A stretch of DNA of 64,000 nt from the NCBI GenBank assembly GCA_019802505.1, contig JAFMOC010000022.1, forward strand, positions 3,935,001 through 3,999,000, read 5' to 3'. This DNA comes from Corydoras sp. C115. Taxonomy: Eukaryota > Chordata > Actinopteri > Siluriformes > Callichthyidae. How positions within the stretch are numbered: the first letter of the stretch is position 1; each line of letters starts with the position of its first letter. The notes under the pieces were generated by a model, which was given only the letters and a program-made list of their open reading frames with translations, made no database searches and was not told where the DNA came from. Below are positions 1-13,400 of this stretch, piece after piece. Both the position numbers and the translations under genes were made by a program.

Positions 1-403
1 AGTAATGCTAGAAGATTCATAACCAGCAGTCAGACAGATTCCAAACGCTAAATAAGAAAACTGTAAACAGTTACATGAACTGCGTAACTCGTGAAGTTAT
101 ACTTGGAAGAAACTGTATGAAGTTGTGGCCTTGAGTGGTCACTTGTTTAAATCTCAGTGATGCATATTCTCTGTAATCACAGTGCTCCACCAACTTTAAC
201 CATCTGTCACTGGTTCCATAAAGTGGGGTTTCATAGAATGCAAAATAACTAATCATCTCTACACAGGTCGTGTTTGTGCTCATGTGACTATATAAAGTGA
301 TTGCCTTTTTAATGTATTGCTGTTTTTAGGAAGTGCACTTTGCTTTGCCACCTGTAGGTTCAGCAGTATTTTGAATATAATACTTTATCTTTTCTTGTCG
401 TAG
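1..403 (+). other. trrap: End of an upstream TRRAP intron
   Basis: No TRRAP-like peptide is visible in any frame here. The stretch ends in a pyrimidine-rich tract and the TAG acceptor of exon a, so I read it as intron sequence. Confidence 0.8.
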
Positions 404-565
404 GTGCTATGGTTGCTGAGTTTTGATGATAAGAACACATTGGCTGATGCAGTAGATAAGTATTGCATTGGAGTGCCACCCATCCAGTGGCTTGCATGGA
501 TTCCACAACTCCTGACCTGCCTGGTGGGTTCTGAAGGAAAACCACTGCTGAATCTGATAAGCCAG
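404..565 (+). CDS. trrap: TRRAP exon a (FAT domain)
   Basis: This exon has 162 nt, is phase 0 at both ends, and encodes fragment residues 1-54. The acceptor is a T-rich run ending TAG at 401-403 and the donor is CAG|GTTAGC at 566. The product begins VLWLLSFDDKNTLADAVDKY and ends LLNLISQ, which belongs to the helical FAT region. An ATG at 408 is inside the exon and is not a start. Confidence 0.95.
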
Positions 566-3500
566 GTTAGCACCACTTTGTTCTTGCTATTTATGTTTAT
601 GTGCGTTTGACTGTGAATTGCATGTTTGATTTATTTATTACTAGTAGGGGTATAAATCAGAGTCTTCATGACTATTCCATTCAATATAGTTTTTTTTCAA
701 GCCAACGATCTGATTATTTTCAATACTTAATTTGCAATGATGTGATACTTCCTTTTTTTTATTATATACATTTATATCTATTAAGGAGGTAGTATGCATA
801 CGTTGGAGTGGATGTTAAAAATAGACAGGCACATTAATCGTTACTCTTGCCAACGATGCATCAAACCATTGACAGTATAATCGATGCATTGGTTGATGTC
901 GATTAATATTTACAGCCCTGCTTACCAGCCACTTGGGCATGTGATGACATTTCCTTTAAACTGAATAAATATTAATTTACGCATAATTGGTCACATCACA
1001 TCAATAAAGAAGATGGCAAGTGATATGCTAATTGGTTTATTGTACGTGATGCCTGAAAACACACCCATGAATCATGTCATCACGATAGCAGAGACACACT
1101 GACACCCTAATCAAGCTTCTCGGTGTGTGATTGACGGCTTGCTTAAAATCACTAAAATAAAGTCCCTCGAGCTGCTTTTTGGTGGTTGTAAAGAGTATAT
1201 AAACTGTCAAAGGTTATTGAAGTGACAGTGTAGACATGCACACACAGACTTTGGACTTTATATATTAAGATTATTACTTGTCCAGTTTAATTACACCAAA
1301 CACATCACTATCTATCCCAAGTGGGTTGTCTATGAACTGGAATAAGTTAGGAATTCAGTTTTAAATATATATATATTTTTTAATTCGACCATCAGTAATA
1401 CATGCAAAGAATGGCTAATTACTGTTTTGTTCATTTCCACCACCCTGAACTTTCATTAAAAACAATCAGTAATTAAAATAAAATACAACTTCAAAGACCA
1501 AGTAGCTGCAACTCCAGGGACTGCCGTCCTGATGCATAGCAACAGATCTGAGCTTTGAGCCAAAAGAGATCGGTCCTTTTCTCAGTCTGTAGGTTTAGCA
1601 TGCAGGTGGGTTTCTCTTCTTTCTTGGGCATATATAAACGCACGGTTTCCACTAAGCTCTCAATTTCACCTCAAATGCTCCTGGGCTCCGGAGACGCTTT
1701 GATGGGAGATTAAGGCCATTTAAACCAATAAGCACCAAACGAAATGGAAATGTTTGCATGTTGCCACCTCAATTATGTGAGTTGTCAAGACAAGTCTGGT
1801 CAAGCAAGGGTGGTGAAGGACGTTTCGAGTTTGATCTTAAGTGCTGCGGCCATGCTTTGCTGATTGAGGGATGAATGGAGAAGCTTTGTGCATTGAAGTA
1901 AAATCTCCTTTGAATGGAACACCTTAATCTTGGTCACTGAATTATTCAGCCTCGTGCCGCTTGGCGGCATGTTTTAAAAACCTTTAGTGAAAAATTGATG
2001 AGGGTGAGATAAGAGATATTTGCACATAAAACAGATGCAACGAAAACCCAGCACCTTCACGCATACACACTTTCGAAAGTATGACGAGCTGCATTTCATT
2101 ATTGAGGTTCCCCATTTTCTGCTTTAATTTTTAATGTGATCCATAACAAGCTCTTAAGGCAGTCTTTCATGTGAAATCTATTTTGAGCCGCAAGGTGTCT
2201 TTTTATACCTGACCAGCACATGCCCTGTAGTCTGCTTCTGTGCGGATCTGGTGTCAACTCTAATGGCAGGTCGCTGTTCATTTCGTTGCTTTTCTTTCAG
2301 AAAGAGGTAGCATCAGACGTCAACTCACCCTGACTGCTTTAAATACTGCAGCTGGACCTGGAGGGTTCACTAGTCCTCTACTGCATTCTAATAATGCCTA
2401 GTTTAATGATGTGAATTAAAAGAAAATGTGTATATTTTATACAAGTTGAGTATATAAGTTTAATTAATTTGAGTTTTTTTCAACATTAAGTTTTATCTAC
2501 TTATTATTATTTATGTTATATACTGAAATACTGCTTGGTCATCAACCAAGAGCATCAAAAGGTAAAAAATAATTCCTTATGAAAATAGATTTAATGACAA
2601 ATACCTGAACAAACAGAATAGAAATCAGAATTAGAAAACAAAGCAACATGCTGACTGGTTTTAAAACTGATTTTTGAAAGTCAATCTATGAATTTATTTT
2701 ATGAATTTATTTTTTAATTGACAAACTTATATGTCTTCGACTTAAACATTTGAGTCTTAAATGGATATGTGGATTTGTATGTGGATAACTTTTATGTCAT
2801 GTCATAAGCTACCATCCAAACGGTATTTTTCTATTTTTAATTGACATTAGTACTGTTTTATATTTTATTTTTAAATACTGCTCCTTTTTTCAGTGATATT
2901 AGTTTTAAGGTTTAAGCTAAGGTACACACTGAAACTGTGCTGAAATCAAGATAGATGAGGATATGAAATAAGTTCTTGACCTTAAATTATATTGCTTTGT
3001 TTTGAACACCAGTAAAGTTGTACATTTAGTGAAAGTGCTATTTATATTTCATACCAGCTCGAGTTGCTTGTCTTATCAAGTGATTGAAACCAATAATCTA
3101 AATAAACAAAATCTATATCCTTTTTTTTTTTTTTTTCCTTTTCTCCCTTTTTCCTTTTCTTAGCAACACTATTAGTCCTGATTTGAAGTCTGCCTATTGC
3201 TGACCTCTGATCGTGAAAGAAAAATTAAATTAATCCCTATAAAGCAGGACAAGACTAAAAATGTTTTCTAGAGTTTTTTTTTTTTAAATAGCCATGTTCT
3301 TGATTTATATAAACCATCAATAGTATTTGAAATGTCAGTTACCTGGGACCGTTCAAGCAAAGTTGTTTTACTGTAAACCTATAATAGAAGGACTTAAGCG
3401 TGTTGGGGAAATTAAAATGGTTTTCCTTCAAAGGACCAGCAGGAACATTGACATGTGAATCTGGACTGATGTTGCATTAACCCCTTCACTAATATAGGAA

Positions 3501-6500
3501 ACCTTTAATAGGGTCTCAGTACGAAATTTTGCATCAAAAATATTAAAAAACAAAAAGGGTAGTCTGAAGCCTGATACATTTAGGAAACAAGACCTTTAGA
3601 CTGATTTACTTTTGAACAAGAAAGAAATAGGTTTTAAAAACAAAAAAATACCAGCAAGTGCATCACTGTGACTATAAAAAAAAAATTTTTTTTTTGGTTA
3701 TTTAGATACTGGCAATATGCTCATTAGTAGTATGTCAGTTAAGCTTGCATCATTTTAGGTATACTTTCAACTGACTTGTCCTATAGTAAAGCCACCAATA
3801 GGTACACTTTAAGAACATTAGCTGTTCCACATATATTAGTCCAATCAGCATTTAATCACTCCCACTGTAAAGACAGAGAAGTGGCGATACAGTGGCTCAG
3901 CGCTGATAAAAGCCACTCTTACCAGCGCAGGTAGCGCTTAGAATAAGAAGCCAGAAACGAGCGGAAAAGCCTGATGTTCATCAAGGTGTGAAGTAAAATT
4001 GTTTCATGACCTTGAGCTCTGATTACAGCTTCAGATATTGTTCCTCGCCACTCGAGTGTAAACGGCTGAGTAGAGTTTTGATGAATAGGCTTCTTTTGCT
4101 CTCTAATACAAGCGTGCTCTGCGCCTGTTCAAGGGCACTGCAGATCTCAGAGGGAAAAGGCCCGTCCAGACTTGACAAGCTTTTACCAAGTGTCATATTG
4201 AGCCATGGTTTTAATCTGCCCTTGATTTTTGTCCGTTTCATTGCTTCTCCTCACCACGGTTTCATTTTCAAAAGCCGGCGCTATCACACAGCAGTTTAAA
4301 GACATGTCAGTGGCGCACTACTCCAGAGCCGGCCCTGCAGGGACCATCTAAAGTGTAATCTGTGACTCTGTCTCTCAGGTGGGACGTGTCTACCCCCAGG
4401 CTGTGTACTTTCCCATCCGAACTCTGTACCTAACGCTGAAGATCGAGCAGAGGGAGCGCTACAAGAGTGGTGAGTTCAGTAGTGTACAGTACTAGTGCTG
4501 TTTATAAAAGCCTTATAAATAAAGTACACACATTTTATGACTTTATGGGTTTTCTCCAATTTAAAAAGTCGAGAAATGTTTTTTTTTTAAACAAAATTTT
4601 TCTCTTTTAGAGTGTATCCAATTCAGTTGTCACTGATTTACATCACATTAATTTATGTGTGTTGTCTTATTTTACACTGTTATACAAAGCTGTACACTGA
4701 CTGCTTTACATTGCATGAAAGTGTCATGTTTTAAGTGTTGTCTCATAAAAAGATACCACAAAAAAAATTTACAAAAAATTTGAGGGGCAGTCATAGGCTT
4801 GTAGTTAAGGAACCAGCCATGCAACCTGAAGGTCCCCAGTTTGATTCCCGGGCCCACCAAGTGCCATGGCTGAAGTGCCCTTGGGCATGCACCAGGCAGG
4901 TATGCTCACTTCACTAGTGTGTGTATTTGTGTTTCACTGTAAGGTTGGGTTAAATGTGGAGGACCAATTCCTCTGTGTGTAAACACAGAAGGCAAAAAAT
5001 AGATCACTTTACGTCTGTAAGATACTGTTTACATGTGTGCATTTGTGTGTTAGAGCACTGAATACAAATTCTGTGATAGGGCAGCTGGACCAATTGTTTC
5101 AAGGCATTTGGCAAATGACTTGGCTGCATTTCAGATTTCAAACCCCTGCTGGTTCAGTTTTGAGTGTTTTAATTAAAATTTCATCCATTATTTGCTGAGT
5201 GACATGCTGTGTCAAGACCAGGTACTCATAACTGTAGTCCAATCAGCGCACATGACTGAGCACCTTTATGGAGGTTAATTCTTCTTTAGAACTCATTTGT
5301 AAAACGACCTGATTTAAAGTTCATTAAAAGTGTGTAGCACTTGTGCTTAATTAGAACAGTTAAAGTTTTAGCCAGTGCTGCACAATTCATCTAATCACAA
5401 TGTCTGTGTATTTCAGCTTCTAAAAGGCTGCAATTTGATTCAATTTAAAATGTGTATGTGTGAAATTATAACAGGTTTGAGTGCAGACGCTTATTATCTA
5501 CACCCATAATAAAGAACTGATGAGTCAGTCTGTGCTTCAACAGTAAGGAGTGTGCAGGGTATGATCACATGGCAGTCTGATGATATTTTGTAAAATGGTA
5601 TTTTAAACATGCTGCTTTATATATTTATACTAGTCTTTAAAATGATCCCTGATTTATGCATTTTTCTTGATAATCAATGAAGTAGACTTCCATTTTTTAT
5701 TTATTTATTTATTTTTTATCCATTGTATCATGGTCGAAATGTTGTCCTCGTTGACTGCCATGACAGTTTCATCAAATTGTGAAGCCGTAGATTTTAGCCA
5801 CTTGTAAAGCAATGGAACAAATGATCGATTTGTCTACTGTGGTTTAAACACAGATATGTCTTCCATATTGAACCCATCCGAGCAGTTAAGCACATACATA
5901 TGAACTAGTGAGGTGAGCGCACATGTCTGGAGAATGCCCCTTAATATAACCTTAATAATCACTAGTGATGATCACTTATCACTAATTACACTTTATATGG
6001 CACTTTTAAACACAAAAAGCTGTCTGTGCAAAGAGGCCAGATTGGAGGGTTTCTACAGTCGTCCCAACACTGACCTCTACTGGTACTAGTTGGGTTGGGA
6101 AATATAGCTGAAATATAGTTTATATGTAGAAACTCTTCATTCTAATAACAATAATTTAATTAACTGAGAGAAAGTGCGTGGCTCCTATATCCACATAACA
6201 GCATTCAATTATACAATTTGTTCTAAAAAGGAGGCATAGTAAGGTTATTTGTGTGCAAAAGTACAAAATACTGAATAAATAATATTACAGAAATAATCCC
6301 TAGATCATTTCTTATTTGCTTTACTAATTACTCTTAGTGTTTGATCTCTCTTAGGATGCATCATTACTGCATCATGAGTTATGTTTGTCTTAATGAATAT
6401 TTGTTGTCATGTTGTGTTTCTCTGTACGTCTGTCTCTGTAGACTCTGGGCAGCAGCAACCGAGCTCAGTTGGTACCCAGAGCCACTCTGCATCAGATCCA

Positions 6501-9500
6501 GGCCCCATCCGGGCCACAGCACCAATGTGGCGCTGCAGCCGAATCATGCACATGCAGCGTGAGCTGCACCCCACGCTGCTCTCATCTCTGGAGGGCATCG
6601 TGGACCAGATGGTATGGTTCCGAGAGAACTGGCATGAGGAGGTAGGCCACACCGCCAACTGTGTGATGTGCTCAGTCCCAGGAGAGCTTGATGGTTATTT
6701 GACTAATGCAAGTCTCAGTGCAGATGCCCAGTTTACACCTTGCATACTAAATCGTTTCTATTGAGGGTTGAAAGTTGTAAAAACAAACTTCATCGTGATT
6801 CTTTTTTTTAATTAATTTTTTTTTTTTTTTTTTTTTTTTGCTTATTGGTCAACAGATTTTTTTTGTGTGTTTTTGTGTGTGTTGGCATTTTTGAACCTGG
6901 TTTCCCAACAAGGAAATAGAAATTTGTGTCTTAACATTAAATTCCCTTGTTGTCTGTACCTATGTGTTTTCAGAGGTATAGTTACCTAGATAAAAGCTGA
7001 CATGGGTTTTAAAACAGGGTGCATTGATGCTGAAAAGTAGTTTTGCGATGCTGGGGAGGCATTGGTTCTCATGCTAATTGGGTTGTGGCGAACAGAGGTG
7101 TGTGATTGATGGCTGTGGTGAACGAGAGGGACAGGGCACTAGGAGATGGACAGCCCATGACAGGCACAGATGCACTGATGCATTGATGGGGAGGGGGGTG
7201 GTGGACACATTGTCCTGTGGGATGATCCCATACATCTGGCACAAAGGAATGAAGAAAAGAGTGTCAGATCAAGAAAGGTGGGGTTGACTGGGACTTTTTA
7301 AATGTGCAAATGAGCTCCCCATAAAGGGTAAGACCACATTGCCAGGTAATAATGAATTGATTCATGCAAATATGCTTTGGCTTACCCAGAATTCCATGGT
7401 TCTATCGCTTCTCACAGCCTGCTCTTCTCCTCAGGTTCTGAGACAGCTCCAGCAGGGCCTGGCTAAATGCCACTCTGTGGCGTTTGAGAAAAGCGGCGCT
7501 GTGTCAGATGCTAAGATCACACCGCACACCCTAAATTTTGTAAAGAAGCTAGTGAGCACCTTTGGTGTGGGCCTAGAAAACGTCTCCAATGTCTCCACCA
7601 TGTTCTCCAGCGCTGCCTCAGAGTCTCTCGCACGACGAGCACAAGCAACTGCCCAAGATCCTGTGTTTCAAAAGATGAAGGGCCAGTTCACCACAGGTAC
7701 GTACAGGAGTCCATACACCCTCATGTAAATTTCATTAAATTAGTCGATCAGCTCTGAAATGACTGAAAATTGACTAAAAAAATTAAAAAGTGAGAAATTT
7801 AAATCAATCAAATTTAAGTCAGTCAGGTTTAAAGGATATTAAAGAAGAACTTGCATTTGAATTTGGCAGGTTGTATTACATCAATACAACATGCCACGTT
7901 GTATTTTACATTAATACATTAACATTTATTATCAAATTTAACTAGCAAAAAACTATTAAACATAATCTAAGATGTAACTTTATTATTGTACAGGCCACAT
8001 CTGTTCTGTATTTAGGAAGAGGTAAAAAAGAAATAATATTTCTGAAATAAATAGTAATAGTTATGAGTAAACGAGTGTTGTAGCAAATGGTTCATTCCTA
8101 CTGTAGAGCATTTCAGTTAAATGTTATTTTTTTATACTACTTATTTGCGCATTCTAATACTTCTATGGCAGGTTTAGTAATACAATAAATCTGGTTTCCA
8201 ACAATCTTTAATGCTATAAATAATTGTTATTCATCTTTGCTCTGGTTCAAACACTTACATTGTGAGATCCTAAGTTGCACACTGTTACCATGCCAACATC
8301 ACACTCTAAGATAAATAATGATCACTAATGAAATTGTTGTAATCATTTTCCAGTCGAACAGTTTAAACACCTGCATCGATATATGGTTAATGAAAGGCAA
8401 CATGTTTATTTGCTATTAGACTGTTTTCTGTTAATTATGGATTTGTGCTTTTACAAATAATTCTAATAATAATATCTGTCCACTCGCACCAGCACAACAC
8501 ATACTCCCATGTGAGACGCATCGAGGTGTTAAGGGAATTGGTTCAAATTCAGAGTAGACATACTGATTTTTAAAAAAAAATTTAATAATATTTTTTGAAA
8601 AACTTGGCTTTAAGGGGACCATTGTGTAAGTCATAAAACATTAATAAAAGGGATAACTGTTTTTTTTTTATTTTTTTTATTATACCTCTGTTAAGTCCTA
8701 CAGCTCCTTGAAATCTTTGACACTAATAGCCTCTATTGATTACCTTCTTTTCTTTAACATGAGCACCAATGAACTTGGCTGTACTTTGATATATAATCAT
8801 TATGTAGTAGACAGGAAATCTGTGCTGGTACCCACAGCCCCGTTCTCATGTGCGTGGTTGAAAACCGAGAATGCATGATCATCCGTTAGCATTTTATAAT
8901 CTTCCGTTAGCATCTGGTGCACACACGAGCTTGTGCACTGCATTAACCATGCCTGGCTCAGGAGATAATTGGGGCTGTGAACCATGTGATTAGATTTATT
9001 AAGTGAGGAAGGATGACTGTGGAGTGCTGCGGGTTGGTGGGTGATCAGCTGCAGTTGATTGCGAAGGAGTTAATTCAACGTAGTTCTTAATTAAGTGTTT
9101 CACACCATTGCTTTGTAGCTTAAAATTACTTTTGGACACGTTATTCCCACTTATATTTGCAGAGCACGGAGTGCAGATGGCGCTAATACAGGTAAAGCTA
9201 TAGGCTAAGATAGTCTCGTAATCCATAACATTGCAGCAGAAATAATGTTCTTTTGCTTTGTCTTCATGTTTATACTCTGGTTTAAAACTGTTCAGCTTTT
9301 TTTGGTCTCCTAGAAACCAGTTTCAGTTGCATTCTTTCAAGCATCTATTCTAAAAAAATGTGAGAACTGTGTTCTGAAAAGCCTGAGTCTGTTAGCAAAT
9401 ACAGACTTTAAACTTTTTTTGTTTTTAAATTTCCCACTTCAAAGAATTCACTTTTACATTTAATATTAATGTAGTGGCAAAGCATAACATTATTAAAATC

Positions 9501-10411
9501 CAGATTACACTAAACAGAATGCTGTGTGCCGAAATTTACAGACAAAATAGTAATAATAACAATAATAATAAAGTTGTTATAAATAAGGTAAGAAAGAAGA
9601 CCTACAAATATTTTGGTCTATGATTGAATATTATCAGGGATCTATTTCAGTACAGGGTTTTTTTATTTTAATTTTTTTTGTATCCATCTGCTTGGATCAA
9701 TAAATGTCACCCTTTTGAATGTTTTGAATGAGGCTCAGCAGCATCATGTGGCGAACAAATCAAGTTAGCATAACAGTATTAAGATTTACTAGGCTGCATT
9801 AATAAAACAGTTATTCATGAAACATTGAAATAATTTTCGCATATTAATTGGCCATAACAGAATCCTGGCCTTTTGGAATGGGCTGAAAATTCTGTAAGGT
9901 GTCTCTTTTGTTATCATTGCAAAATCTCAGCCTTTTGCAAAGCCGTATTCAATTAAATGAGTAATGCATAAGGTTGTTGAATCGACTCCACAGGCAATGT
10001 GGTAGGTAATGAATGCTAGAGGCAGTCTAACAACATATTAGTGTTTGTGAATTTTAATTTTTTGGCCAGGCACTATATTGCACTTGTTACTGTTGAGTAG
10101 TTTTATTCACAATAAGAATTTTAATAACAGGAGTTTCCAAATTCAGGTTTGTTAGTCTGGTACTAGAACCGGTAGTTTTAAGCCAACTGGGAGTGCTATT
10201 GCAAGGTGTGAGTGTGTGTGTTTGTGCAGTGCCCTGAGGGTCTTTAATAAGAGGGAGTGTGTAAAGCAGATGTGCTGGTGCCAGCTATCTGTATGCAGTG
10301 AGGCGGAGCCAGTTCTCTGGGCACCCCGTTCCCGTCTGGCACTGCCCTGCTGCTGAAAACCAGTTAAGATGAAGAATCAGCCAAGCGAGCAACTCCCTTT
10401 CTTTTATTACC

Positions 10412-10477
<66 letters not shown>

Positions 10478-13400
10478 ACCCTACTATCCCTTTGAGTATC
10501 ATTCTATGCATCTTAAAATTGAGACATAGGCAAGAAAATATCAATTTATTCACAAAAATACACACATACTTACCCCACACATAATTTGGCAGGCACAAAC
10601 CATTTAATCCAATCACAACTGTGCCATTTACATGCATCATTATGGATGTATGCCATTTATGCATGCCGGATGCATTTTTTATTATTTGTCTTGCTTCCTC
10701 TTCTAGAACCCCATTGTTCACTTAACTATTCAGACCAATCCATCACATACTGATGAAAATGGGCCCTGGCCATAACCATCAGCCACTGTGTTATCAGAAT
10801 CTGATTCTCCCGCACTGTGGGAATGTAATGTCACACCTTAAGGCCGAGGTTATAAAATATGTATTAGTGTACTCAAGTCATAACATGGCTGAGAAACTGA
10901 AAGCTCACAAGTATGTCTCTGTGGACTTAAAGCCAGCTGTTGGTAATACTTGCAGGACTAGCCATCGCTCAGGCCTGCCAGGCTCTGGCCTTATTCGTGG
11001 GGATCCATAGCAGGAAAACGATGCTCGTGTGAGGTGTGAGAACCAGATTCTGGGGTTTTGTATAGCACCATACCGCCTTCACTTTCTGGATTTTATTAGC
11101 TGATATAAATGTTTGGTTTCGGCAGACACAGTTTTTTTTTCCAATATGCTATGGGATCCATTCCCTTTAGTGCAAAGCATGGAGGTGAAATAAAGTGTCA
11201 CACTTCATCTTTAGACACTGCACTCAGCTCACAAGCAGGAAACTCAAGGGCAGCAACAGATCTCCTCACATCGTCTAACAAACTTTAATCTTATCAAAAT
11301 AATTACGTGTGTGTGCTTTCACCTGATCTTTATTCTTATCTGAGTGTGTGTGTGATATACTTGAGTAATAAGATGGATATTTTTGGTGTGCTGTACCCAC
11401 GCGGGAATACTGGTGTACTAAAAACCTACCTTGCCATATGTCGTGTTAGCGTTATTATCAGACAGTGACCTGCTCAGTTGGAAGGAGCAGGACTGTGGAG
11501 ATCATCTTGTCCTGAGTATGAGCATGAAGCATGATGAGCCGGGCAACACAGGAGCAAGTCTTCTATCACATAGCCACACAGTCATAGTTTAGTCTATTTT
11601 ACAGTGAAAGACATTCTAGAACATTCTGTTTACTGTTTTTAACGTTCATATACAGGGTTACACAGTCAGTGAGCATCAGATTAGGGCCACCTGTAAAGCC
11701 AATCAGATGGCAGCAGTACTATACAAATTGTCTTGCAGATAAACGCAAAATTCACAATAGGAACAATAGGAATAAGAGCAATTATAATTTAAGTGATTTT
11801 CACCATGGCATTAGTGTGTGTCAGACACACCGGTCTAGACCCCTCTTGACTTGCAGACCTGCTCTTTATAGGGCTGTCACTCCAGTCCCCTAATGTCAGG
11901 TCTTATGACATGTGTATCTGAAAGCCTCTTGGAATGCTCTACATGTCAATCTTTAAGGCAGATGGGTGACATCAGAACATCTACCCAGGGATAATATAAA
12001 AAATGAATAAGTTGCAATTTACATTTTTAATCATTCTTATAAATGGTATTCAAATTTACAATCTGCAATACAATAATTTAGGCTAATGTCAAGCTATTTT
12101 TCAATCAAAATTCTACACTGACATTATTATGAGTGCCAGGAAGATGGCTAGTGTTTCTTTAAGTGGCCCATCTGTATGCAGGCCCAGCCACCTGGCCATC
12201 TTTAGAAATGATTGACAGCTGAAACTGACAGGTGTTTGAATTATAAGCACTTCAGCCAAATAGTTAAAGACATGGAGGGAAGGAAGTGTGGCATGTCATA
12301 TCTTTTAGATGTTGCCAGTCTTGGGCATTGTGCCATGGCTTAAATTTAATGGCGCGTTTTTTTTTTTTTTTCTTTTTCCTGTGATGATGTTTTTTCGTTC
12401 TTGAGGGTCATAACAGCATCATAGAAATGAAACAGGTTTTTAGCTTATTTGATAAAGTGTGCCCTGAGGTTGTGTTTAAAATTGAGGACATGGCTTTGTG
12501 TTAAGCTGGTACCTTTTGTGCCTTTTTGTTCCACGTAACACACAATGTCATTTAAAAGTTGAACCAAGCTTTTAATCTGTTTTCTCCCCTCTCGCTGCCC
12601 CCTGATTTTATCAGTGGAATTCCTTCACAGGAGAAACATGGGAGAAAGTGTACACCACAGCAGTCTTATTTTCTTGATTCATTGATAATGCCTCTCTTTC
12701 TTTTTTTTTCTTCCATCCTTCTTCACCTGTCTCTATTCCTCTCGCTTTGTGTAATCTTCTCTTAACTTCCCCTCTCCTTCGTCTGTCGCTTTCTGGCATG
12801 TCTCTGTTGGCTGGTGCAGATTTTGACTTCAGTGTTCCCGGCTCTATGAAGCTGCACAACCTTATCTCCAAACTGAAGAAATGGATCAAAATTCTGGAAG
12901 CCAAGACCAAGCAGCTGCCCAAGTTCTTTCTGATTGAGGAGAAATGCCGTTTCCTTAGCAACTTTTCTGCCCAAACGGCTGAAGTGGAGATCCCAGGGGA
13001 ATTTCTCATGCCCAAACCCACTCACTATTACATCAAGATAGCAAGGTAAAACAATTTATATGTATATTTTCCATATAGATATTTTGTCTTATTTTGAACA
13101 TTTTATGGAACCTTTTTAGAATCTGCAATCAAAAACAAGAATAACAAATGTAAAGGAAAAGACTTGCCATGTTTCCATTGATCAAATTTAATATATCTTG
13201 TAAAGGTTTTTCATTTTTCTTTGTGCTAATAAACTAAAATTGATGTCTGCAATATCCTTCAAAAAGTTGGGTAAAAACAGGTAAAAATTTTCTAGGTTTT
13301 CAACTAGTGACGGTATTTGTAATGATTGGGTTAGCCATCAATGTATACCCCATTGTAAGAGAACTGTCTAAACTAAAAAAAAAAAAAAAATCATTTCTCA

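Larger units (their letters stand above)
4470..6441 (+). other. trrap: TRRAP intron b/c (1972 nt)
   Basis: This intron contains a tRNA-derived SINE relic at 4784-5000 and a short hAT-like start near 5364. The rest is AT-rich and unremarkable. Confidence 0.8.
7697..12819 (+). other. trrap: TRRAP intron d/e (5123 nt)
   Basis: This is the longest intron seen. It holds a Tc1-like 3' end at 9969-10075, a (CT)31 tract at 10414-10475 and a Tc1-like 5' fragment at 11660-11880. The rest is AT-rich with no coding signal. Confidence 0.8.

Noticed and set aside
4006..4299. 97-codon open frame in the first TRRAP intron
   Set aside because: No family resemblance, no splice-site pair that would join it to the TRRAP frame, and an equally long frame exists on the opposite strand.
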